NCBI GenBank assembly: GCA_028279595.1
Contig: JANQNK010000020.1
Location: 1-64,000 of the forward strand
From: Thermoplasmatota archaeon
GTDB lineage: Archaea; Thermoplasmatota; JAKEGO01
DNA: 64,000 bases
Reading direction: 5' to 3'
This document shows positions 33,840-41,465 of the stretch, in pieces (within the stretch, counting starts at the first letter, position 1; each line of letters begins with the position of its first letter). A program made the position numbers and the translations under genes. The notes beneath the pieces are model-generated. The model did no database searches, had not been told where the DNA came from, and worked only from the letters and a program-made list of their open reading frames with translations.

Positions 33840-36422
33840 ATGTTGGGACCCCAGCACGTGTTCGTCATGCTCCTGACCGTTATGATGATATCCATCGGAA
33901 CCGCGAGTGTGGAAGCCGATGAGGTGTATGATGAATACGATGTCTCGTTCGATAGTCCCACCTCCGTCACGGTGGAGTGGGAATGCTCCATCCAGCTCCT
34001 TACGGTCGATTCCTCGTTGCGTGACTGGGAGAACATCAAGTCAGAGAACCTCCAGGAGAATGCCTCCAGGATAGTGTTCGACAGCGCCAACCTCACCGCG
34101 TCCCGTTTCTACCTCTTCAGCCAGATATCCAACGGGACCGTGACCTGGGACGAGGATGTCATATCCTGCACCTTCACGATCACCCTTGGCAAGCGGACCT
34201 GGGCACTTGACGAGTACGACGTAGTCTCGATGGACGATGTCGTCGACGCCGCCCTCGAGATGGGCGGGAACGTCAGCATCTGGACCACGATCTGGGTCGA
34301 GGGAGAACACCACGCGAACGTCACCTTCGGCGTTGATTCCCTGGGAGACGATACCGGTGGGTCAGGTGCGTACATCATACCCACAAGGTACGTGAACAGG
34401 ACGGTGAACGCCCTCTCCGGTCCCAGGCAGTGGAACCGGTACTACGGGATCATGGGAAGGGGAGGAGTACAGATCGAGGACCCCTTCATCGACGCGGACA
34501 TCTACATGCCATCGATGAAGCTATACGAGCTCAACGGGACGGTCTCCTACGGCACCATCGACCTGTGGGACTACGGGATCGAACTGCCCGACACCATCAA
34601 CCTGACATCGATGAACGCCGGCGGTGTGCGGATCCTGGTGAACAACGGACTTGCCAATTGGACGGACATAATCGACGACGTCGCGGACGAGCTCGTCTAC
34701 GGCGGCATCGACATCGAGCGGGCCATCCGGGAAACCTTCAATAGCGATGGGTCGATAGCGGTCGATTTCGACCCGGATTCGATAGCGACCGTTCCGTACA
34801 CCAGGGGTCAGCTCGCGGCACAGGGGCCGATAGAACTGGACCTGCACAGTGCCGATGACGCACAGCTCTTCAACGAGGATGATGAGACATTGATGGGATT
34901 CCTCAACTCCGGGGCCAGGACCCGAATGGGGACCAATGCAGACCTCTCCGGATACGACTACAGGTTCATGTTCCGGGCTCCTTACGGGATCATTGCCGAA
35001 CCCGAGCTCGGCGAACAGGTCGGGAACTTCGCCAGGTGGAACGGCTCCGGATTCCTGAACACGTCCATGTGGTTGAGTTCGACCGATGCCCCTGGCGTCA
35101 TCCAGAACGACACGAACGTCATGATCGACATCGACATGAGCGACATATCCCTCCTCGGGATGAAGATGAACTACGAGTTGAACGCCGAGGGCCGCGTCAG
35201 GTGGATGCTCCTCGGACACGACCTCCGGAAGGGCGTCCCGCGGGACATGGAGATCGAGTACGTGAGCGCCGACCTCATCCGGATGATGTACGGGAAGGGC
35301 CTCATCAACGAGGAGGACATCGACAACATAACCCGCGAGATCCGCGAGGGCCTCGAGGAGGATAGCCCGTTCTCAGCGGGCATGGAGATCGAGGTCACGG
35401 GCTATGACGGCGAGTGGGACATCAACGACATGGACGGCCGTCCGGCCGTCGTTTTCACGATATACTCGAAGGGGGAGATGGGTCTCAGGGGCGGCGAGAA
35501 CGTCCTCCTGAACATGATATCGGTGCCCATCGAGTTCGAGCTCGCCTCTGTCGAGGGCTGGAACACGACATACAGTATATTGCTTCCCGAAGGCCTATCC
35601 GTGGCGAGCGTTGAGGTCTCCGACGGGGAGGTCACCAAGTCCACCGAGGGATTCAAGCACAGGGTAACCATCCGGATCCCCAGGGACGTCGAGAGCGTCA
35701 CCGTCAAGCTCAAGCTCAACGTGGGAATGATGTTCCTGATCAGCCAGTTCTGCATGTGCTTCCAGGGACTGCTCCTGATCGTCGTTCTCCTCGTCCTGGT
35801 CAAGGTCTGGAAGTACGTAAAGGAGAGAAGGGCCGAGAAGAAGGACGACGAGCTCATCGCCAAGGGACTGAAGGCGAAGGCAGCCATCGCCACCCTCAAG
35901 GCCGCCAAGGCCGCCGAGGAGCGGGGAGAGGAGCCTCCCGAGAAGGGTCCGCCTTCCGAGGATGATGAGGAGGTCGAGTTCAAGGAGGACGTTCCGGAGG
36001 AGGAACCCGAGGAGGAGGTCCCGCCGGAACCGGTCGAGCGGCGTCGGAGGCGGAGACCTGAGCCACCGGTCGAGGAACCCGAACCTGAGCCTGAGCCCGA
36101 GCCAGAGCCGGAACCCGAACCATCCGATGAACCCGATGAACCGCTTTATGAAGATGAGGAGCCAGAACCTCCCGCGGAGCCGGAACCTACCGCTGAAGCC
36201 GGAGGGCCAGCGGTGATGGGGAGGCCGGGACCTCAGACACCGGACCCCGAGGCGGTCAAGGCTGCCAAGGGAACCCCTCCGCCGGTGGCACCCGCCAAGT
36301 CCGATGTGGAGGAGGATGTCGAGGACGGACCGGAGGAAGAGGAGGCTCCCGAAGACGGATCCGACGACGAGGAACCGGCGGACGAGCCAGATTCCATCGA
36401 GGACACCTCGGAATGGTCCTGA
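33840..36422 (+). CDS. Exported single-helix membrane protein with long acidic/proline cytoplasmic tail
   Basis: 860 residues. A signal peptide (VFVMLLTVMMISIGTASVEA) leads into an extracellular region of about 600 residues with scattered NGT/NVS sequons and alternating strands. The final part, FELASVEGWNTTYSILLPEGL then VTIRIPRDVESVTVKLKLNVG, looks like an Ig-type beta-sandwich. A membrane helix (about 632-657, CMCFQGLLLIVVLLVLVKVWKYV) is followed by 200 cytoplasmic residues. These comprise a charged alanine-rich helix (LIAKGLKAKAAIATLKAAKAA), then low-complexity Glu/Pro runs (EPEPEPEP) and a Glu/Asp-rich end. I cannot name the family. The similar Pro/Glu tail in the 462-residue protein upstream suggests related cytoplasmic interactions. 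The ATG at 33840 is chosen over TTG 33831 because a TATA-like box lies 22-29 bases before it. Confidence 0.75.
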   Translation: MLGPQHVFVMLLTVMMISIGTASVEADEVYDEYDVSFDSPTSVTVEWECSIQLLTVDSSLRDWENIKSENLQENASRIVFDSANLTASRFYLFSQISNGTVTWDEDVISCTFTITLGKRTWALDEYDVVSMDDVVDAALEMGGNVSIWTTIWVEGEHHANVTFGVDSLGDDTGGSGAYIIPTRYVNRTVNALSGPRQWNRYYGIMGRGGVQIEDPFIDADIYMPSMKLYELNGTVSYGTIDLWDYGIELPDTINLTSMNAGGVRILVNNGLANWTDIIDDVADELVYGGIDIERAIRETFNSDGSIAVDFDPDSIATVPYTRGQLAAQGPIELDLHSADDAQLFNEDDETLMGFLNSGARTRMGTNADLSGYDYRFMFRAPYGIIAEPELGEQVGNFARWNGSGFLNTSMWLSSTDAPGVIQNDTNVMIDIDMSDISLLGMKMNYELNAEGRVRWMLLGHDLRKGVPRDMEIEYVSADLIRMMYGKGLINEEDIDNITREIREGLEEDSPFSAGMEIEVTGYDGEWDINDMDGRPAVVFTIYSKGEMGLRGGENVLLNMISVPIEFELASVEGWNTTYSILLPEGLSVASVEVSDGEVTKSTEGFKHRVTIRIPRDVESVTVKLKLNVGMMFLISQFCMCFQGLLLIVVLLVLVKVWKYVKERRAEKKDDELIAKGLKAKAAIATLKAAKAAEERGEEPPEKGPPSEDDEEVEFKEDVPEEEPEEEVPPEPVERRRRRRPEPPVEEPEPEPEPEPEPEPEPSDEPDEPLYEDEEPEPPAEPEPTAEAGGPAVMGRPGPQTPDPEAVKAAKGTPPPVAPAKSDVEEDVEDGPEEEEAPEDGSDDEEPADEPDSIEDTSEWS

Positions 36423-36458
36423 GGCCGTCCATTCCCATTGTTCGGCCCGAAGGACAAA

Positions 36459-36470
36459 CTATTAATAAAG
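36459..36470 (+). promoter_or_regulatory. TATA box of the rpoK-rps2 unit
   Basis: CTATTAATAAAG, followed by a leader of about 30 bases that ends in GGAGGAAGG before the TTG start at 36521. Confidence 0.6.
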
Positions 36471-36520
36471 GTCCCCGATATGACCGTGTCCATCAGTCCA
36501 TTCGAACGGAGGAAGGGTAC

Positions 36521-36706
36521 TTGAAGTACACGCGATTCGAGAATGCCAGGATCATAGGCGCCCGCGCGCTCCAGATCTCGCTCAACGCCCCTATTCTCCT
36601 CGATATCCCCGATAACCTACTCGACCCACTGGCCATTGCCAGGATGGAGTTCGAGGCCGGCCTGATACCGATCACCACGAAGACCCGTACCGCCAAGGAG
36701 GCGTAG
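36521..36706 (+). CDS. rpoK: RNA polymerase subunit K (Rpb6/omega homologue)
   Basis: 61 residues. RpoK stabilises assembly of the large polymerase subunits. The conserved core is present: LKYTRFENARIIGARALQIS, LLDPLAIARMEFEAG and LIPITTKT. The start is TTG at 36521 with GGAGGAAGG seven bases upstream; the in-frame upstream ATG would run back through the promoter and the end of the previous gene. One base separates its stop from rps2, as in the conserved archaeal cluster rpoN-rpoK-eno-rps2. Here enolase and rpoN are absent from the cluster. Confidence 0.95.
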   Translation: MKYTRFENARIIGARALQISLNAPILLDIPDNLLDPLAIARMEFEAGLIPITTKTRTAKEA

Positions 36707-36707
36707 G

Positions 36708-37310
36708 ATGACCGAAGACGACCTGTTGGTTCCAGAGAACGTATATCTCACGTCCGGCACGCATATTGGTACTCAGCAGAAGAGCGCTGACATGCTGCCC
36801 TTCATTTTCAAGGTGCGTGACGACGGCCTGTATGTGCTTGACATCAAGGAGACCGACCAGAGGATACGGATGGCTGCGGACTTCATATCGCAGTACGACC
36901 CGAAGAACGTCCTCGCGGTCGCCGCCCGCCAGTACGGCCAGAAACCGGTGAAGACCTTCGCCGACAACACTGGCATCCGGGCCATCCCGGGTCGTTTCAT
37001 CCCCGGAACCCTCACCAATCCCTCTATCAAGACCTACCAGGAGCCGGAACTGATCGTCCTTTCGGACCCGGCCACCGACACCCAGCCTCTCAACGAGGCG
37101 ATATCCATTGGGATCCCGGTCATCGCACTGTGCGACGCCAACAACGAGACCAAGTACGTCGACATGGTGATCCCGACGAACAACAAGGGGCGAAAGGCAC
37201 TCGCTCTGGTGTTCTACCTGCTGACACGCGAGGTCATGCTCAGTCAGGAGCGGATCTCCAGCCCCAGCGAGTTCGTCATGGATATCGAGGACTTCGAATC
37301 CCAGTTGTGA
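36708..37310 (+). CDS. rps2: 30S ribosomal protein uS2
   Basis: 200 residues. Family signatures: YLTSGTHIGTQQKSADML, FIFKVRDDGLYVLDIKETDQRI, RFIPGTLTNPSIKTYQEPELIVLSDP and DANNETKYVDMVIPTNNKGRKALALVF. The length fits archaeal uS2. The ATG follows AAGGAGG in the end of rpoK. It lies nine bases ahead of the MBL-fold gene, so rpoK, rps2 and that gene form one unit. Confidence 0.97.
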   Translation: MTEDDLLVPENVYLTSGTHIGTQQKSADMLPFIFKVRDDGLYVLDIKETDQRIRMAADFISQYDPKNVLAVAARQYGQKPVKTFADNTGIRAIPGRFIPGTLTNPSIKTYQEPELIVLSDPATDTQPLNEAISIGIPVIALCDANNETKYVDMVIPTNNKGRKALALVFYLLTREVMLSQERISSPSEFVMDIEDFESQL

Positions 37311-37319
37311 GATGACCAG

Positions 37320-38084
37320 ATGCAGTTGTCCGTGCTCGCCAGCGGCAGTAACGCCAACGCAACTGTCGTCGTCGAGGATGGGCATGCGCTCGTGATCGAC
37401 TGCGGCCTCTCAGCCAGGGAGTTCTTGAAACGTCTGCACGGGGAGTTCGGAGAGGTCGACATCGATGCCATTCTCCTGACGCATGAACATTCGGACCATC
37501 TTTCCGGAGTGCGCCCGCTGGCCAGGAAGACCGGGACACAGCTCCATTCCGTGGCTGCGACCCTGGAGAAAGCTACGGGGACGGGTAGCCTGGAGGGCGT
37601 GGAGACCCGCGAGGTGGTCCAGATGGAACGCACGGAGATCGGTCCGTTCGTCGTCACCCCGATACCCGTCTCCCACGACGCCGTCGACCCGGTCGGATAC
37701 AGGGTCGAGTCCGGAGGAAAGGTAGTCACGGTGTCTACCGATCTCGGCTACGTCAACGACGAGCTGCGGGAGAGCCTGGTGGACAGCGATGTGGTCGTCC
37801 TGGAAGCCAACCACGACCTGGAGATGCTCCTCAACGGGTCATACCCCATCCATCTGATCGAGAGGATCGTCGGGATGAGGGGCCATCTGTCCAACGAGGA
37901 TTCCGCCGGAGGTATCGCCGAGGCCGGTCCGAGCGTGGCCTTCCTCGCCCACCTGAGCCAGGACAACAACACCCCCCAGAAGGCTGAGGCGACGGTCATC
38001 GAGACCCTCGAGGAAAGGGACGTCCAGACCGAGGTCTTCCTGACCTACCGGGACAGGGCAACGAAGGCCATTGACATACCCTGA
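37320..38084 (+). CDS. YycJ/WalJ-type metallo-beta-lactamase fold hydrolase
   Basis: 254 residues. The metal site is complete: THEHSDHLSG, PVSHDA, STDLGY and the C-terminal LAHLSQDNN. The opening SVLASGSNANATVVVEDG and VLEANHDLEMLLNGSYP with GHLSNEDSA are specific to the YycJ-like branch. Bacterial YycJ is a nuclease-like phosphodiesterase of uncertain physiological substrate; archaeal members are uncharacterised. Located between rps2 and mevalonate kinase, with nine bases to rps2; the promoter at 38116-38124 separates it from the next gene. Confidence 0.88.
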   Translation: MQLSVLASGSNANATVVVEDGHALVIDCGLSAREFLKRLHGEFGEVDIDAILLTHEHSDHLSGVRPLARKTGTQLHSVAATLEKATGTGSLEGVETREVVQMERTEIGPFVVTPIPVSHDAVDPVGYRVESGGKVVTVSTDLGYVNDELRESLVDSDVVVLEANHDLEMLLNGSYPIHLIERIVGMRGHLSNEDSAGGIAEAGPSVAFLAHLSQDNNTPQKAEATVIETLEERDVQTEVFLTYRDRATKAIDIP

Positions 38085-38115
38085 TTTCGACATCCGACGA
38101 ATTAAACGACAATTC

Positions 38116-38124
38116 TAATATACC
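38116..38124 (+). promoter_or_regulatory. TATA box of the mevalonate kinase operon
   Basis: TAATATACC, 63-71 bases before ATG 38187, leaving a leader of about 40 bases with GAGGTG at 38175-38180. Confidence 0.55.
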
Positions 38125-38186
38125 CAATCGACCATATTTCGACACCGGACCAGCCATGGGCATCGGTCCGGCATGAGGTGATGATA

Positions 38187-39128
38187 ATGGCGAACGAAGG
38201 TTACGGCAAGGTTATCCTGTTCAACGAGCATTTCGTCGTCTACGGGATCCCGGCCATCGCATCGGCGGTGGACAGGAGCACGACCGCGACGGTGGAACCC
38301 TGCATGACGTCATGCGGGGGAGAGTTCATTCCGGGTGTGTATCTCGAGGACCAGAGGCCCGAGACCCCGGGTTACAAGGAGAGCAAGATCGACCAGCAGC
38401 GTGATTCCATCAGGTACATGCTCGAGGCCATGGACCTGGACCCGACGCCGAAGCCGATAAAGGTGACGCTCGGCGGGGAGCTCATGTGCGCGAGCGGGAT
38501 AGGAGCCAGTGCGGCATCCTGCACAGCGATGGCCCGTGCGCTTTCCGATTTCTACAGCCTCGATCTCGACGACGACAGGATAAACGAGATCGCATACCAG
38601 GGCGAGAGGGGCTACCACGGCACGCCCTCCGGCATCGACAACACGGCCGCGACCTTCGGCGGGCTCATCTGGTTCCGCAAGGAACCGCCCACGATGGACA
38701 GGATGAAGATGCCCCAGCAGGTCGAGGTGGTCATGGGCAACACCGGAAAGGTGGCGGACACGACCGCAGCCGTGGCCGGCGTCCGCGAGAGGCGTGAGCA
38801 GAACCCGGAGAAGTACGGCGCACTGTTCGACGAGGCGTCCGAGATGGCAGCGACCGCCCGTGAAGCCCTCAACGCCGGCGACCTGGAGAAGGTCGGCAGG
38901 CTCATGGACGAGAACCACAGGCTCCTGCAGGAGATCGAGGTCTCGAGTCCCGAGCTGGACCTCCTGGTGGACGTGGCTCGGGCCAACGGCGCCCTCGGCG
39001 CCAAGATGACCGGAGGCGGGCTCGGCGGAAACATGGTCGCCCTGACCCCGGGGAAAGAGCTCCAGGAGAAGGTCGCGAAGGCGATCGAAGCCGAGGGTTA
39101 CGCCGCACTCAGGACCAGGATCGGATGA
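38187..39128 (+). CDS. mvk: Mevalonate kinase
   Basis: 313-residue GHMP kinase that phosphorylates mevalonate to mevalonate 5-phosphate with ATP. Motifs: KVILFNEHFVVYGIPAIA (motif 1), ASGIGASAASCTAMARAL (the ATP-binding PxxxGLGSSAA-equivalent, here SGIGASAAS), TPSGIDNTAATFGG (catalytic Asp) and KMTGGGLGGNMVAL (motif 3). The start is ATG 38187 with GAGGTG six bases upstream rather than GTG 38178. It heads the isoprenoid operon and is followed eleven bases later by the UbiD-like decarboxylase. Confidence 0.95.
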   Translation: MANEGYGKVILFNEHFVVYGIPAIASAVDRSTTATVEPCMTSCGGEFIPGVYLEDQRPETPGYKESKIDQQRDSIRYMLEAMDLDPTPKPIKVTLGGELMCASGIGASAASCTAMARALSDFYSLDLDDDRINEIAYQGERGYHGTPSGIDNTAATFGGLIWFRKEPPTMDRMKMPQQVEVVMGNTGKVADTTAAVAGVRERREQNPEKYGALFDEASEMAATAREALNAGDLEKVGRLMDENHRLLQEIEVSSPELDLLVDVARANGALGAKMTGGGLGGNMVALTPGKELQEKVAKAIEAEGYAALRTRIG

Positions 39129-39139
39129 GGTGATCGGAT

Positions 39140-40450
39140 ATGAAGCTTAGACCGTTTCTTGAGAGGTTGGAGGAGAAAGGTGAATTGCTACGCGTGACCC
39201 GGGAGGTCGACGCGGAATACGAGATCGCCAACGTACTGAACTCGCTCGGCGAGAGGCCGACGATATTCGAGAACGTGAAGGGTTACGACATGCCGGTCTT
39301 CGGCGGGATCTGCGCCCATCGCGACTCGATTGGCGAGGGAATGAGTACGACCAAGGAGGGTATACTCGGCAAGCTCGTCGACGCCCTGCGGAACCCCGTC
39401 GAACCCGAGATGGTCACCGACGCTCCATGTCAGGAAGTGACCATGGACCCGGTCGACGTCGGGAAACTGCCGATACTCACACATCTTCCCGGCGACGGCG
39501 GACGCTACATGAGCGCCTCCGTCTGCATACTCAAGGACCCCGAGTCCGGAAGGAACGTCTCCTATCACAGGATGATGCAGCACGGTCCGGACAGATTCAC
39601 TGCCAGATTGATCAAGAAGCGTCAGACGAGGACGACCTACGACAAGTCCGAAGAGGATATCGAGTTCGCCATCTGCCTCGGCAGTTCCATTCCAGTACTG
39701 ATAGCCGCCTCTCTCGGACCTCCGTCCGGTGTGGACGAGCTCTCCATTGCCAATGCGATCGCGCCGACCGAACTCGTCAAGTGCAAGACCAAGGACCTCG
39801 AGGTCCCGGCGGACACCGAGATCGTCATGGAGGGCCGTATCACACGCGATGTTGGAGCGGAAGGACCATTCGTCGACCTCACCGAGACCAGGGACTTCGA
39901 GAGGCAGGAGCCCTTCGTAGTCATCGACGCCATAACCCACAGGAAGGACGCCATGTACCAGTGCCTCCTGCCCGGAAGGCTGGAGCACAAGACCCTCATG
40001 GGGATGCCGAAGGAACCCACGATCTACGACGAGGTCTCCAAGGTGGCGGACTGCAAGAACGTCTATGTTAACATGGGCGGCGGTTCCTGGCTCCACTCCA
40101 TAGTCCAGATCAACAAGAAGACCGAGGACGATCCCAAGGCTGCCATCGAGGCCGCATTCAAGGGCCACGGCTCGATGAAGCACGTCTGGGTGGTCGACGA
40201 GGACGTCGACATCTACGACCCGGTCTCCGTCGAATGGGCGATGGCGACCCGCTTCCAGGCGAGCATCGACATGTACGTCTGGGAGAAGCAGCCGGGCAGT
40301 TCCCTGGATCCAAGCGGATTCCACGAACCGGGCAAGAAGACCCAGGTGGACAAGGTCGGGTTCGACTGCACCAAGAGGAGCGACATCGACCCGGCCAAGT
40401 TCGTCAAGGTCGAGTACGGGGAAGTCGACACCGATGATTACGTCAGGTGA
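39140..40450 (+). CDS. UbiD-family decarboxylase, probable trans-anhydromevalonate 5-phosphate decarboxylase
   Basis: 436 residues. UbiD enzymes use prenylated FMN. Seen here: ERPTIFENVKGYDMPVFGG, LPILTHLPGDGGRYMSASVCI, NVSYHRMMQHGPDRFTARL, SLGPPSGVDELSIANAI, DVGAEGPFVDLTE (equivalent to the conserved EGPFGExT segment) and MGGGSWLHSIVQI. In archaea with phosphomevalonate dehydratase, the UbiD paralogue converts trans-anhydromevalonate phosphate to isopentenyl phosphate. The assignment to that reaction rests on its neighbours: mevalonate kinase before it, AcnX subunits and UbiX after it. It overlaps the LpdD-like gene by 17 bases. Confidence 0.9.
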   Translation: MKLRPFLERLEEKGELLRVTREVDAEYEIANVLNSLGERPTIFENVKGYDMPVFGGICAHRDSIGEGMSTTKEGILGKLVDALRNPVEPEMVTDAPCQEVTMDPVDVGKLPILTHLPGDGGRYMSASVCILKDPESGRNVSYHRMMQHGPDRFTARLIKKRQTRTTYDKSEEDIEFAICLGSSIPVLIAASLGPPSGVDELSIANAIAPTELVKCKTKDLEVPADTEIVMEGRITRDVGAEGPFVDLTETRDFERQEPFVVIDAITHRKDAMYQCLLPGRLEHKTLMGMPKEPTIYDEVSKVADCKNVYVNMGGGSWLHSIVQINKKTEDDPKAAIEAAFKGHGSMKHVWVVDEDVDIYDPVSVEWAMATRFQASIDMYVWEKQPGSSLDPSGFHEPGKKTQVDKVGFDCTKRSDIDPAKFVKVEYGEVDTDDYVR

Positions 40451-40751
40451 GGGCCGAACGAGGGTCTGGCTCGAGGTGACCGAGGTCGGAGAGGACATCG
40501 TTATCACCTTAGGTGGTGGAGAGAGGTCTCACATCGGCGGAGTCGTTCTGAAGGTACCAGATGAAGAGGTCAGGACAATGCCCATCGGGACACACCGTGA
40601 CCTCGAGGTACTGATCCCCCTTGCAGAGGCTGCATACGAGAAGTACGGTAAGTCGATCGTCGTGGTCGGAGGGATCCATATCGATGACGCGACGAGGGAA
40701 GAGATCCTGGAGATAGTGGAGAACTGCAAGGACCTGGCATCCCAGCTCTGA
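40434..40751 (+). CDS. LpdD-like prenylated-flavin helper protein
   Basis: 105 residues. Recognisable pattern: VGEDIVITLGGGERSHIGGVVL, a histidine in PIGTHRDLEVLIPLAEAAY, and IVVVGGIHIDDATREEILEI. The GIHID phrase and HIG motif are those of the LpdD-like family linked to UbiD-type decarboxylases and thought to assist prenyl-FMN cofactor handling. It overlaps the end of the UbiD gene, which supports coupled production with its client. The start follows the overlap; no better internal start is seen. Confidence 0.7.
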   Translation: MITSGEGRTRVWLEVTEVGEDIVITLGGGERSHIGGVVLKVPDEEVRTMPIGTHRDLEVLIPLAEAAYEKYGKSIVVVGGIHIDDATREEILEIVENCKDLASQL

Positions 40752-40765
40752 TCTGAAGTGAGAAC

Positions 40766-41389
40766 ATGGAGACCATCATCCGGACGTTCGATGAGGGTGA
40801 CCTCGAAGAGGCATCCACCATAATGGCTGAATCGTTCGAGGCGAAGTTCACCAGGCTGGCCGACCTGTCGGTACCCGAGATCGCTGAACTTTCGGTCCAT
40901 CTCGGGATATCCTATCCGAGACCATTCCACGGGTACCTGGTCGCCCAGACGGGGGAGTCCGTTTCCGGCGTCATCGTGCTCAAATGGAAGGGGCAGGACA
41001 GACTGTCGATGCCCATGAGATGGCGAAAGGCCAGGAAGTTAGGGTTATGGAACGCGGTCAAGACACTATTCGGGATGATCCTGCTCGATACGTCCCCCAA
41101 GGCCGGGGAATGCTACATCGAGCATGTTGCCGTCTCGAGCGAGCACAGGGGCATGGGGATCGGGACGATGCTGATCGAGGAGGGTGAACGGATCGCCAGA
41201 CGGTCTGGTCTTCCCCTCTATTCACTGTATGTGGCCGAGTCCAATGAGGGAGCGGTAAGGCTCTATCAATCCTTGGGCTTTTCCATCGATAAAAGGGTCA
41301 AGAGTTGGCTCACGAAACGGATATTCGGAATTCCGGTCTGGTACAGGATGGTCAAGGCCCTCGATCAGGAGATAGACGATCGCCGATGA
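40766..41389 (+). CDS. GNAT-family N-acetyltransferase
   Basis: 207 residues. GNAT fold: an N-terminal strand-helix (IIRTFDEGDLEEASTIMAESF), a membrane-surface-like hydrophobic/basic insert (MRWRKARKLGLWNAVKTLFGMILL), then CYIEHVAVSSEHRGMGIGTMLIEEGERIAR, where RGMGIG is the acetyl-CoA pyrophosphate loop, and LYVAESNEGAVRLYQSLGF. The substrate cannot be told from sequence. It sits fourteen bases behind the LpdD-like gene inside the mevalonate cluster, so it may act on lysines of pathway enzymes or simply be carried along. Confidence 0.85.
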   Translation: METIIRTFDEGDLEEASTIMAESFEAKFTRLADLSVPEIAELSVHLGISYPRPFHGYLVAQTGESVSGVIVLKWKGQDRLSMPMRWRKARKLGLWNAVKTLFGMILLDTSPKAGECYIEHVAVSSEHRGMGIGTMLIEEGERIARRSGLPLYSLYVAESNEGAVRLYQSLGFSIDKRVKSWLTKRIFGIPVWYRMVKALDQEIDDRR

Positions 41390-41408
41390 CCCAGTCGGCG
41401 ATTCACAA

Positions 41409-41417
41409 AATATATAA
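41409..41417 (+). promoter_or_regulatory. TATA box of the AcnX-UbiX unit
   Basis: AATATATAA, 49-57 bases ahead of ATG 41466. It marks a second internal transcription unit within the mevalonate cluster. Confidence 0.6.
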
Positions 41418-41465
41418 CCATCCTGCGCCACTGACGGGATTACCGCTCAAATGGGGGATAGAAGC

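Noticed and set aside
37320..38084. RNase J or CPSF-type beta-CASP nuclease
   Set aside because: The protein is only 254 residues with no beta-CASP insert; the EANHD and GHLSN motifs place it with YycJ.
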